Both the position numbers and the translations under genes were made by a program. This document shows, in pieces, positions 44,645 to 55,499 of a DNA stretch of 64,000 bases. Origin of the DNA: Muscardinus avellanarius (Eukaryota; Chordata; Mammalia; Rodentia; Gliridae). The stretch's first letter is position 1; every line of letters starts with the position of its first letter. The stretch is from contig OY726561.1 in assembly GCA_963383645.1 (NCBI GenBank), positions 135,673,404 through 135,737,403 on the forward strand, in the 5' to 3' direction. A model generated the notes under the pieces. That model was given only the letters and a program-made list of their open reading frames with translations, made no database searches and was not told the DNA's origin.

Positions 44645-45645
44645 AGCTGGGGCACGGTGGTGCACGCTTGTGATCTCAGTACTTTGGAGGCTGAAACAGG
44701 AGGATCACAGGTTTGCAGCCAGCCTCAGCAACTTGAGTGAGGCCTTCCATAACTCAGTGAGACTCTGTTTCAAAATAAAAAATAAAAAGAGCTGGGGCCG
44801 GGCATGGTGGCGCACGCTTGTAATCCCTGCGCTTGGGAGGTGGAGACAGGAGGATCATGCAGGTTCGAAGCCAGCCGCGCATGCTGCCTTAGGAGACCGT
44901 TTCCAAATTTAAAAAGTATAAAAAACAGGTCTGGGAGTGTAGCCCGGAGGTAGAAGGGTTTCCAGGAACCCCAGTACCACCAAAAAAAAAAAAGAGCTAG
45001 GCTGGGCGTAGTGGCACACACTTGTAATCCCAGCATGAGGCTGAGACCAGAGGATCAAGGTTCGTGCACAGCTACTTAGAAAGGCCCTTTGCAACTCAGT
45101 GTGACCCTGTTCCAGAATTTAAAAGACTGCCGGGCGTGGTGACGCACACTTGTAATCCCTGTGCTTGGGAAGCGGAGACAGGAGGATCGGCTGGTTCAAA
45201 GCCAGCCTCGCTGGCTTAAGAGACTCTGTTTCTGCCGGGCGTGGTGGCGCACGCGTGTAATCCCCGCCCTTGGGAGGCAGAGACAGGAGGATCGTGCAGG
45301 TTCAAAGCTAGCCGCGTACGCTGGTTTAGGAGACTCTGTTTCCAAATAAAATTTAAAAATTTACAAATAGGTCTGGGAGTGTAGCCCGGAGGTAGAAGGG
45401 CTTCCAGGAACCCCAGTACTACAGAGAGGGAGAGGGAGAGGGAGAGGGAGAGGGAGAGGGAGAGGGAGAGACCCTGTTTCCAAAAATAAAAAAGTATAAA
45501 ATAGGTCTGGCAGTATAGCCGGAGGTAGAAGGGCTCCCAGGAACCCCAGTACCACAAAAACAAACAAAAATAAAAAAACTAAAAAATAGGAGTGGGGGTG
45601 TGGCTCAGAGGTAGAATGCCCCTGGGTTCAATTCCCAGTACCATG
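44645..45645 (+). mobile_element. 1-kb composite of about five nested SINEs
   Basis: Order: B1 half (44645-44796); type A SINE (44797-44988) with AAAAAGAGCT at 44784-44793 and 44989-44998; another B1 half (44999-45127); type A B1 half (45129-45233); full type A SINE (45234-45423) ending in (GAGGGA)n; remainder of the interrupted type A copy (about 45470-45586); and a final ID half (about 45587-45645) from one of the outer SINEs. Confidence 0.82.
45423..45470. repeat. (GAGGGA)n hexamer tract on SINE tail
   Basis: About 7 units of AGGGAG directly after the type A 3' end CCAGTACTACAG. Read as an expanded, mutated SINE tail. Confidence 0.92.
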
Positions 45646-46249
45646 GGAGGGAAGGGTAGCCTTGAGACATACAACAGAATTACCTACACGTGAGCTCTGC
45701 TTCCCAGCAAACCAGACCCCCTCTTTGGTGAATGCTGGTCGTGGGACCCAGAAAACACTCACCAGGTGGCCCTGAGGTCCTCCCCATTACCCACCTATCT
45801 TGCCCTGTGCCGGCTGCTGTTCTAGGCCCCTGTCTCCCTCTCGCTGTATCCAGAGGTAGCCTGGCAGCAGGTAGATCCAGTCTGGAGCCCAGGGCAGGAG
45901 GCACTTGGCCCTGTTCCCAATCATGGCACCACAGGGTTTCCTTGGGTGCCCAAGAGACGATGTATTTTCCAACTATGCCTGCCCTCTGTCGTGTAGTCTA
46001 AGTCAGCTGAGCTACCAACGCCCTTCCCAGAGACTCCTTGTCTTCTACCCCTGCCTCTGCTGTAACACAGTAACACAGCCAGAATGCTTGCCAATAATAA
46101 AGGAACAACTTGCAGAACACGGATACCATGACCAGAATCAAGAGGCAGGGAGGCTAGAGAGACAAGAGCAGTCTGCTGCCGTGTCCTGCCCAGAACCTCC
46201 CCGAGTCTGCCAAAGAGGACCAAGAGTTGGGGTTGTATGTTAATAATCA
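45646..46249. other. Unique sequence, no gene recognised
   Basis: Opposed frames of about 110 codons (45905-46250), not recognisable. Confidence 0.4.
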
Positions 46250-46480
46250 TGTGAGATAACTCAGTACAATGCCTCGCTCATAATGGGCAATGCATAAATA
46301 TTAAGTCTCTTCCACTTGAATATTAATGGATGAATTATTAATGGTAGCCTATATGGTAATAAAGAAATCACTTAGGTGGATATGTCCAAGACTGCTTCTA
46401 ACTATTTCGTTCTTGTTTTTATTAGAATCTGCCTCGGTGTAGGATGTTCACCCTCATTTTCTAGCTTCAGAGTGGGTGTG
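46250..46480. promoter_or_regulatory. Conserved-element-like block (46.3 kb)
   Basis: Repeat-poor AT-rich DNA with CACTTGA (46313-46319, NKX2-type) and two ATTAATGG words. The left edge (GCATAAATATTAAG) may be an L2/MIR 3' remnant. Confidence 0.35.
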
Positions 46481-46509
46481 GGCAGCCTCCTCTTGTAATT
46501 AGGGTACCC

Positions 46510-46528
46510 TGCCACCAGGGGGCAGTGG
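46510..46528 (+). promoter_or_regulatory. CTCF-binding-site-like motif
   Basis: TGCCACCAGGGGGCAGTGG matches the CTCF core (CCASYAGRKGGC) at every constrained position. It is the best such match I saw in the window and lies beside a conserved-like block. The core reads on the plus strand. Binding is inferred. Confidence 0.65.
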
Positions 46529-46529
46529 T

Positions 46530-47507
46530 TGCCTTCAGAGCATCATCAAACTAGAAGCCATGATTTGCCTGAGATCCAGCTATGACCGTGAATTTTCCAG
46601 ATATTAATCTTCAAAGAGCAGGAAAGGCTACACGTGATTGATTATAGGAATCTCTTCGGTGAAGGATTTTTTCAGAGGAAGCTACTGGGCAATTACTCTC
46701 CCTGACTTTCGAACATAGCAGGAGGGCAGGCATGTGGTTTTAAATTTGTGCGTAATGGATGAGAGAAACCGGGCAGAACTGGTTGAGCAACAAGATGATA
46801 ACATTTTAGTATAAACTGCTCGGAGACTCTGTGGCAAAGGCATCTGGGAGATGTCCCCAAGACAAGATGTCCCCAAAATAAGCTCCTCAGGAAGCTGTAA
46901 AGGATGGGACGGTAGGATGGGAAATTAAGAAGCTAGAGTTTCCCCTGTGGTCTTGCTTCTGATACGCCACCGGGCTTTAGCCAGATCAGCAAGCTTTCGG
47001 GGATCCCAGTTTCCTTGTCTGTAAAAAGAAACGAGGAATGAAATCATCTCATGGCTCCCGTGACCTTGGCAACAAGAACCTCTCATTCTTTTCCTGTTGT
47101 GTCTCCCAGATCTTGGCTTCTTTCCCCCGGTGATGCCAAGCCCTCTGTCTGAAGGCAGAGGCAGACTTCTAGTATCCTTAGAGGCCTTCAGCATTCACGT
47201 GCTATGAGAAACCAACTATGGGCATGGCAGTGTTTGGGGTCAAGAGTTGAAGGCCAAGCATGGTTCAATACAAATTCAGACACTAAATCCACCTGTGTTC
47301 TGCGCTCCCCAAACTTCTACCCTTATTTGTTGCCTATTCTTAGGGTCCATCCAGTATCATTTCTTCTTTTTATGTGGCTCTGTGATGGCCTAGAGGACTC
47401 TGCCGTCTAGAGTAGATTGTTAGGGAAAAACTTGCATGAAAGAGGTTATCTATGTCCTCTGCCTTATTGTAAGGTATTTTTTGCATGGAACTATTAAAAG
47501 TCTGCCA
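46530..47507. other. Unique sequence with a possible MIR trace
   Basis: CCAGTTTCCTTGTCTGTAAA near 47005 is MIR-like. Otherwise nothing recognised. Confidence 0.35.
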
Positions 47508-47690
47508 AAAACCAGGTAAGGTGGCACATTCCTGGAATCTCAGTACTTGGGAGGCTAACACAAGACTATTCCAAGTTTGAGGCCAGCCTCAGCAACTTAG
47601 TGAGGGTCTCTGTTTCAAAATATAAATAGGGCTAGGGTTGATCTCAGAGGTAGAATGCCCTGAGTTCAATCTTCGGTCAAACACAAAACT
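47508..47690 (+). mobile_element. B1-dID SINE, old
   Basis: AACCAGGTAAGGTGGCACATTCC to GAGTTCAATCTTCGGTC, strongly diverged with little tail left. Confidence 0.78.
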
Positions 47691-48099
47691 CCACCAAATA
47701 GTCCCAAATACCTAGGTTCCTCATATTGACTAGTTCTTAATCTTTAGGGGCCAAAGTAGTACCTTCTTTGACACTTTGTTCCTATGGTAAGCCATGTTTT
47801 TATCAGTAGGAGCAAGCCTAAAGAAGTCTTAAACTTCTTTACTTAGAATGTCTTTAACATTTAGAATGTCTCTCTGCTTCTCACCAGGTACAGCCCTATT
47901 GGTAACCTGTCTCATCAGCCTCACCTTTTTTTTTGCTCCCAAAGATGGGGTTTCCCCTCCTCCGCCATCTCCCAGGACACAAAGGGTCATTCCACAAAAC
48001 ATCCCCAGCCCTGTGCAAACCATCTGGTAGCCACCCTTGGATTTATATACACGGCATCTACAGTCACGTGAATCAGGGGGAACGTCACCAGGGATTCTT
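47691..48099. other. Unique sequence
   Basis: Nothing recognised. CACGTG E-box at 48065-48070. Confidence 0.4.
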
Positions 48100-49240
48100 T
48101 AGCAGTAATCCAGATTTTTTTTAAAAAATCTACTTTTAAAAATTAACCTCAATTTAAAAATATGAATTCGACTTTGATAACCAAAAAGATATACTGAAGT
48201 TGAAAGGCAAAATTATAGGATAGAGAATATGCCTCTTATGTGCGGGTATTTCAGAGCATAGATGATTATTTCTTTTAACCTTTTCTTTTTTTAAGTTTTA
48301 CAAATAGATCCTTCTACCTTTCTGGCACACCGGTTGCTGGGGAAACCAGTCACTGGGCTAGGGTCAGTCTTTAACTTGGCTACCAGCAACATGCACGACT
48401 AGTTAGGATCCCTTTTTGGTGTCAACTCTAGAAGTCAAGTCTGAGGATGAGCATGTGAGAGGTGGATGTTTGCTGAATCACAGCTTTAAAATACCATCCA
48501 CGTCGATTAAAATCAATTATCCAAACTTATCAGAGGAGTAAAGTGATAAACCAGGTTAATAACAACAGACTCCTGGAGATGGAGAAACAATGTCATCTTC
48601 CCGTAGACAAATTTACTCTAGATTGATCACTTGGGAGTCGGAAAAGCAGGAAGCTTCTGTTTCTCTTCTGGTCAATAAACGAACAGGAGGAAAGAAATAA
48701 ATGTCAACGTGGTTGCATAACAAAATACCTTAAGTTTCGGATTAAAGTTAAGCTGGTTTACACTCGGTCTTCTAAAATACAGTGCATGTACAGGTTTTTG
48801 TTAAAATGTGCTTTTGTGGAACATAAGTATGCATAATAAATAAATATGTAGTTTTAACCAAAGGAAATTGTTTAGATGTCTATTTCTGTTACCGTGTATC
48901 TACCCTAATATATTTTTTAAAACTTCACTAAATTATATATCATCTATCAATGAGGGTGGAAATGGTTTGCCTCCTAATTTACAAATATCTGCTCCAATTT
49001 GTGTTAATAAATGAAATTCCTAAAGGACTGTTATATTTCGAGGTGCAAAATTAAAACTAGGAAAGGGAAGTAATTCTTTAAACGTACCGTTTAAAAACAA
49101 AAAACTACACCTGATTTATGAAACACAAGGTGATTAAATCCATTATTTAAATGTACTTTCTAATTGAGAAAACCTGAATATAATAGGTGTTTAAATCATG
49201 CCTTGTGTCGACTGTTACTGTCAAATCAAGCTGAGAGGCA
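48100..49240. promoter_or_regulatory. Repeat-free AT-rich block, enhancer-like
   Basis: More than 1.1 kb free of recognisable repeats in a SINE-dense window. It has an RFX X-box-like GGTTGCTGGGGAAACC (48332-48347) and a perfect 19-bp inverted repeat TTTAAACGTACCGTTTAAA (49077-49095). Many TAAT and TTAA words occur. Best candidate here for a conserved regulatory cluster, by inference. Confidence 0.42.
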
Positions 49241-49804
49241 GTGGAGTCAAATTGCGATGTTGAAGGATGCTCCGTGTGCCCTGCGGTCCAGGGGGATAAG
49301 AGGGCTCTGCCCAACTGCGTGCCCAGTGGACAGCTCCCCAGGAGTGAGACCCAGGCCCTCCCTGTCTCCAGACACCCTTTGCAGGAACTTCTGCCTTCAA
49401 ATAAAAAGTCCACAGCAGGTGCAAACTGCCAGCAGTGACATAGCCTTTCACTAAATCCTTATTTATGAAGATGCCTGCTGACTCTTGGCAGAGCACGAGT
49501 CCTTTCTGTGTTCGGGCCAAAACAGCTCCCATGGCCGGATCCTCCAACCTGTGACCAAGAGAGCTCACAGGGCAGGGAGACAGGTGCCTTAGGGTTCTAA
49601 TGACGGGGACATGATGTAGGGACAAAAATAAATGGAGCCCAGGAAGCCTGGACACTGCTTTTCTACTCCCTCCCTGGCCCTCTACTTTCTCAATCAGTCC
49701 CTTCCAGTCACTAAGGAAACTCAAGGCTCGGGGCTCTGCCCTCTCAAGCCACCTCCAGAGTTTAACCCATCTATCTTGATGAATAAATCAGGTGTTGGAA
49801 TGAG
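49241..49804. other. Unique sequence, no gene recognised
   Basis: A 167-codon minus frame (49221-49724) has no recognisable domain. Confidence 0.4.
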
Positions 49805-49925
49805 AATAATATAGGCTTTGGTGCCAGAGTATTCTGAGCTGGGGTCTTGGTTTCTGCTTTAGGCAAGTCGCCTGGCCTTTCTAGCCCTCCAGATCCTCAT
49901 TTGAGCAGTACCTGGCTGTATCACC
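49805..49925 (+). mobile_element. MIR fragment
   Basis: TTTGGTGCCAGAGTATTCTG-AGCTGGGG, TTAGGCAAGTCGCCTGGCC and CAGATCCTCATTTGAGCAG are a decayed plus-strand MIR. Confidence 0.65.
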
Positions 49926-50339
49926 AGCACTGATGACTGTCACGTCAATCTGTGCATTAATGTGCTCCTCTTTGTCAACTCCTCTCATCACACGGGCTGA
50001 AATCCAGAAGCCCAACCATCAAATCCATCCATCTCAGGAAAGGGCCAAGGGCTTCAGTCTTCTGACCCCTGTCCGACTAGAATGGATTTTGTTTTTGAAG
50101 TATCTCCACTACTTCCAACATCAGCTGCCAGCTTCTCTCGTCTCAGGTAGCAGCTCAGCTAAGGAGCGTCATCAGGAGCCATGCACCTGCTCAGATGTTA
50201 ACACAGCTTCTCCCGCCATCACCTGGCCCTGGGTAGAACTGGGAACCTGAATCCCAGACACCTTGCAGCAGCCAAGAAAGAGAGGCTGCCAACCTATGAC
50301 TCCACGGGTCCAGCCAACCGTGAGAGTGCACCTCTAAAT
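49926..50339. other. Unique sequence
   Basis: Nothing recognised. Confidence 0.4.
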
Positions 50340-50600
50340 TACCCCCTGTTCACTTGACTGGGGAAATAGCATTTGTTTTTATTTTCTAGGACAGACAGTC
50401 AATCACTCGCTTGTGACAGAAATAAAGATAAATACCACCCGTTGAACTTTAAATCAAAATGCTAATCCCAGGCTGACTTCTCTGTCAAGGTCTGACACTG
50501 AAATAATTCAGCAGGCTTTGATTATGCCCCCAAATTAATGCTCTGGTGCCGATTATGTCTATTAATCATGGATTGTGATAGTGGAGTTGTGCACGCTCCT
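50340..50600. promoter_or_regulatory. Conserved-element-like block (50.5 kb)
   Basis: Repeat-free. CTTTGAT (50516-50522), AAATTAATG and ATTAATCATG (from 50561) form a TCF/homeodomain cluster. Function is inferred. Confidence 0.4.
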
Positions 50601-50961
50601 CCGCTGGGTGACATCTAATGCTATTCTGATACAGGGAAAACTTTGCCTGGGTGTCCTCGACTCTCAGATAACAAGCCAACATGTAAGTGGGAATATCCGA
50701 CAATGTCCATCTGTACTGAAAAGGCTAGCGCTTACAGCGTTATCTCTAAGAAAAAACTAGAAGGTCATGCTCTGGACGTTAACCAAAGGCTACGCACTGT
50801 CCAGTCTTTACTAAGAACCAAGCAAAAGCACTTGGGCTGTCCAACGTGAGACCAGCAGAACCCAGGCATGGCATCCCAGCTCCAAGTCACACCACAGACA
50901 GTCCCCAAACCGCAGGAACATTCCAAAAGACCCTCCAGGAGCCAGTGGGTTATTCCCTTCA
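50601..50961. other. Unique sequence
   Basis: Nothing recognised. Confidence 0.4.
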
Positions 50962-51165
50962 TTTCTATGTTACTGGGGGCTGAATCCAGGGGCATTCCAC
51001 TTCTGAACGACATTCTCAGACCTTTTTAAAAAATTTTCATTCTGAAACAGGGTCTCACTAAGTTTCTGTGGGTCTTGCTAAGTTCTTGAGGCTGGCCTTA
51101 AACCTGTGATCCCTGTCTCAGCCACTCAAAAAGTGGGTTTACAGGCATGTGCCACTGTGCCTGCC
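50962..51165 (-). mobile_element. B1-dID SINE, old
   Basis: Minus-strand dimer GGGGGCTGAATCCAGGGGC through GCATGTGCCACTGTGCC. Confidence 0.82.
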
Positions 51166-51284
51166 TAGCCAGACGTTTATTTTGTGTGGATGAAGTTAAG
51201 AAAAATATCAAATATGCCCTTTATGGCCAGAGCTGGACCCCTAGTTCTCCCCTCAGCCTGCCCTCTTATGCAACCAAAGATTGA

Positions 51285-51400
51285 CCTATCACTTATAATT
51301 TACCAGGCTCCATTCTAGAGATTTGGGACAGTTCTGAACCAAAGAAAAGATCAAGACTCCTGTCCTCGTGGGGCTCGCATGCTAGGGCACCTAGAGACCC
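51285..51400 (-). mobile_element. Old mammalian repeat fragment (L2-like)
   Basis: ACCAGGCTCCATTCTAGAG, TTCTGAACCAAAGAAAAGATC and CTGTCCTCGTGGGGCTCGCATGC resemble the unnamed repeat seen at 9366-9860. Confidence 0.45.
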
Positions 51401-51490
51401 CTCTGGTCCACGCCCTGTCGTTCCCAGCCTGGATGGCCCAGCAGCTCTCTGGCTGGGCCTCTCCCCCACCCCACCCCATCTCAGCAGCTC

Positions 51491-51851
51491 CTATGGTTCA
51501 GATGTGGCCTGCCCTGACTAACATTCATACTGGAGTTTAATTCCCGCTATAACTGTGGCGAGACTTTAAGAAGTGAGTAGGTCTTGGGGCGCCCCCCTCA
51601 CAGAGGGATAAAGGTGTCCCCACCCACGAGAGCAGGTTGGTTCTCCCAAGAGTGGGTTCTTATAAAGAGAGATTTCTCCTTTGCCCCCCTTCTCTACATA
51701 CCCACTGTCCTTCTGCCATGAGGACTCCTACCCAGATGCCAAGTGAGTGTGATGTTGACCCTCCAGGACTGTGAACTCAACAAACCTCTTTTCTTTATAA
51801 ATTTTCTAACTTCAGGTATATTGATGTAACAACGGGAAACAGACTAAGACA
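51491..51851 (+). mobile_element. MaLR-type solo LTR
   Basis: TATGGTTCAGATGTGGCC, GGTTCTTATAAAGAGAG, GGACTGTGAACTCAACAAACC-TCTTTTCTTTATAAATT and ACAGACTAAGACA give the start, TATA-like region and 3' end of an ERVL-MaLR LTR. No internal region. Confidence 0.75.
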
Positions 51852-52074
51852 AGAGTCTTCTGCCCATCCCCTACAAAAGGACCAGAGCAGCTTTCTTACA
51901 TATAACCTGGACCCAAACCTTTCAGTGAACCCTTGCCTATGGTTGAGAGTGCATATTCTTAGCTACCTCTGCTTATCTCTTTGGGTCTGAGTAGCCTCAT
52001 GCCCTAAACATGATGTTTTAGAGGACTTCAGCACAGAAAAGGGCTGGTCAACCCTGGGCCATCTGCTCTTTATC

Positions 52075-52315
52075 TGGACAGTCCCTCCCCATCCTTCAAG
52101 GCTCAGCTTCACAGGCCTTCTCCAGAGGCCTTAGCTGGGCTCCTTAGCTAGACCCCATTCTGCCCCTTCAAACTGAGTGTCCACTCCTGGTCCTTTGCTT
52201 TCTGCCCATCTTCTCCATGAGACAGAACTCCATCCAGCCCGAAACCGTGCCCTGTGCATTTCGTACTCCCAGCACAGCTCTGGAACATATTAGGTGTTCA
52301 ATGAAAGTTTACTAT
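52075..52315 (+). mobile_element. LINE-2 3' end
   Basis: CCTTCAAGGCTCAGCTTCAC-AGGCCTTCTCCAGAGGCC then CCCAGCACAGCTCTGGAACATATTAGGTGTTCAATGAAAG is the L2 ORF end and 3' terminus. Confidence 0.78.
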
Positions 52316-52961
52316 CCTGAACCAATCATGCCGTAAAACCTAACCACCCTTTAGTACAGTGTTTTCCATGGAAAAATTGTGTTCCAAGTTCTGCCAGGCC
52401 TGTTGGGGACATGGCTAGCCTGCTCAGTCACAATGAGACATACACCAGTTCAAGGAGCACATTCTCTTTGGGGGAGCCTTCCTCATCAACCAGAGGGCCC
52501 AAGGGACCACCAGTCAGGGTGGGGCACAGGTGCGTCAAAGCTGGGAAGCCTAGGGAGTGTACCTTTGTGGTCTTGAGGTCAACAGATAGCTTCTGTCTCC
52601 TCACTCATGACGTACAGGATATGATCCCGGAGGTTTAGCCACAGGGCTGGGGATCAAGTCACGCTGGGCTTGCATTGCAGAAACTCGGCTTCCTGCCCAC
52701 AGTATCCCAACCTCTTCTTCTCCATATGAAAAGCAATTCTTCCACAAATGACCAATAAAAAACATTCCTGGCCACTGCTAAGATATAACCACTACCATAC
52801 TTTGTGGATTCTGTGAGTCATGACACAGCATTGATGCTGGACTGCAGGGCTAGGATATCATTCCTCTTTCAATTCCGTGGTCCTTCTGATTCTGTCAAGA
52901 AGAAAATGGCCACTGAGGACTAGTGTGCCATCAGCACTCTCTACCACTTGCAAATTTCTTT
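52316..52961. other. Unique sequence
   Basis: Nothing recognised. Confidence 0.4.
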
Positions 52962-53187
52962 TCTTTTTCTTTTTTTTTTTTTTTTTTTTTTTTTGGTAGG
53001 TACTGGGGATTGAACCTAGGGATATTCCACCTCTGAGCTACAGACTCAGCCCTTTCTATTTATAAACAGGGTCTCACTATGGTGCTACGGGTTTTGCTAT
53101 GTTGCTGAGGCTAGCCTCGAACCTACAATCCCCCTGTCCCAACCTCAGAAGTACGAGGATTACAGCTGTGCGCTATCATGCCTGGCT
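52962..53187 (-). mobile_element. B1-dID SINE
   Basis: T run of about 30, then GTACTGGGGATTGAACCTAGG to GCGCTATCATGCCTGGC. Confidence 0.87.
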
Positions 53188-53896
53188 CGCAAATTTCACC
53201 TTCAAGAAACCCAGAGTAGGTTTCGGACTCAGATTAAAAAGCTGGACCTCTGTTAACATCTATTTCATTGTCTTTAAAGTTATAGTCATTTTCAGGTTGT
53301 GATGAGTGAAACCGGTTTTCTACTGGCAGTGATGCAACCAAATTTCCTTTCTAAAATACCTTTACTCAAGGTTTTAAGTGCATGGATTGAAGGGAAAATA
53401 GCTGGTTCCGATCAGACGATCAGGATGTGGATAAATGGGAAATCGTAGCAGTGACTCCCTGTCACAGAAGCAAGCATACAGGAGAGGGTCCCAGACAAGC
53501 AGGTCTTGGGGAACTGATGCCTGAGACGCTCTTGTGTAGGTCTGGAAGTTGGGTTGCCTCCCGGCCTGTGCCGGACTTCCTGGCAGTTCTAAAGTCACTG
53601 CTTCACCCCAAGCCTGGCTTTGTTCTGTTCTGGTAGGCACCTGGTTCCTCTCACAGTTAACCACTTGGACCTCAGATGGAGGCTTTCTGCAGCCTGCCCA
53701 GCTCGGCTTTGCACGTTATTACTAGGCTGCAAGGTTTTGCAAACCAACAAACAACTGGGCATCCAGTTAAATTTGAATTCTGGACAAATGATGAACAATA
53801 CTTTGGGTATAAGTCTGTGCCAAATACCACATGCAGTTCATCAATGCCTGTCCTGTACCATATTTTGAACATACTTACACTAAAAAGCATTTATTA
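53188..53896. other. Unique sequence, no gene recognised
   Basis: Overlapping opposed frames at 53595-53924, none recognised. Confidence 0.4.
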
Positions 53897-54093
53897 TGCT
53901 GGGCGTGGTGGTGCATGCTTGTAACTCCAGTACTTGGGAGGCTGAGATAGGAGGATCACGGGTTCAAGCACAGCCTCAGCTACTTAGTGAGGTCCTCCAC
54001 AACTTGTTTCAAAATCAAGAATAAAAAAGTAGGTCTGAGGATATAGATTGGAGGTAGAATGCCTCTGGGTTCCACCCCAAGTACCACAAAAAG
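53897..54093 (+). mobile_element. B1-dID SINE
   Basis: GCTGGGCGTGGTGGTGCATGC through CCAAGTACCACAAAAAGG. Confidence 0.87.
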
Positions 54094-54094
54094 G

Positions 54095-54460
54095 TATTTA
54101 TTATCTGGAATTCAAATTTATTTGTTTGTTTCTGTACCGGGGATAAAACCCAGGGGCATTTTACCTCCTAGCTACACCCTCAGGCTTATATTTTAATTTT
54201 ATTTTGAAATAGGTCTTGCTAAGTTGCTGAGTATCTCACTAAAAAGTATTTATTATCTGGAATTCAAATTTATTTGTTTGTTTCTGTACTGGGGATTGAA
54301 CCCAGGGGCATTTTACCTCTTAGCCATACCCTCAGCCTTATATTTTTAATTTTATTTTGAAATTGGGTCTTACTAAGTTGCAGGGTCTCCAACCTGCAAT
54401 CTTCCTGTCTCAGCCTTCCAATTACTGGGATTATAGGTATGCACCAACTGGGACCGGCTG
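54095..54460 (-). mobile_element. SINE with internal 152-bp tandem duplication
   Basis: TATTTATTATCTGGAATTC starts at 54095 and again at 54247. Both copies continue through ID-half sequence (GGGGCATTTTACCTC) and the AAATAGG/AAATTGG linker. Only the second has the complete B1 end (GCCTTCCAATTACTGGGATT). Confidence 0.9.
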
Positions 54461-55499
54461 GAAATCAAATTTAAGCTAGGCATCCTGTATTTTTATCCAA
54501 TAACCCTACCCTGCCATGATCTGGACAAGCATTTCTCTCTTTCTCTCTCTCTCTCAAAATGTTGATATATTTGGACAATGGCTAAAAGCATCCGTTAATA
54601 CTTTTCCTTTTCAGGGTAATAGCCCCCAATTCTCTCAAGTGTATCAGAGAAGCCTTCAAACAAGTATGTTCTCTCTGTTAAGCCAAGGGAGAATATTGGA
54701 TCATGTCTTTGTCAACTCAGAAAGACCCAGAAGCAGGTATTGTTTTTGCAATCCGGGGTCAGTGGGGGTGGGGGGGACAATAAATGTTATAAAACTGGGG
54801 GCATGGAGCGGGAGACTGAGGCAGGCTTTAGCGGCCTGACAGCAGAGAAAGGTAATGGCTTCCATTTGTGTTGAGGTGACGCCCAGGCCCCTAAGTGAAG
54901 GGACCGAGAGTCAACACAACATAGGAAAGAGTGTTTGAGGAGGCGAGGCAGCTGCCGGGAACTGATGTGGAGCTGCGTCTAGGTCAGGAAGAACCATCCC
55001 GGGCTAGGTGGAAGCGACCTTCTGTTGCTGTTTTTGAATCAGACAGGGCAGAAGGGACTTGGGAAAGTTTGTGAACTTGAGAGAGGACAGCTGGAGAAAG
55101 AACGGAGAGGGTGGGAGGGCTTGGTCCCACAGGATCTGCCGGACCCTCGGTCTGCCCAGCCACAGGACCGGGAGGCTGCTCTGGACTGGTCTGATCATGG
55201 TTCTATGGATCAGGGTCCATCTCCACGGGCCGCAGATCCCCTGATTAGCACCTGGACCCCTGATCTGATCTCCATCTGCCCTGCAAGCTCCCAGAAACAT
55301 TGAGAGGCTCCCTGAAACTATTCTCAGAACTCTGGGGAGCCCAAGCAGGACCACAAAACCCAAAATACACCAAAGAGGGGTCTTCTTAGGATGTACCTCC
55401 TCACTAGAGGCACCTTTGGAATTTCTACTTTAGAAGGATTTGGGGTCAGATGACAGAGACCACACACAATGCAATGGTCATTTCCAGAAGAGTAGGGAA
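54461..55499. other. Unique sequence, no gene recognised
   Basis: Frames of 92-119 codons on both strands, not recognisable. A G-rich patch lies at 54761-54777. Confidence 0.4.

Noticed and set aside
45423..45470. SVA-type hexamer element
   Set aside because: The GAGGGA tract resembles an SVA hexamer, but it is only a SINE tail. No VNTR or other SVA part is present, and SVAs are hominoid-specific.
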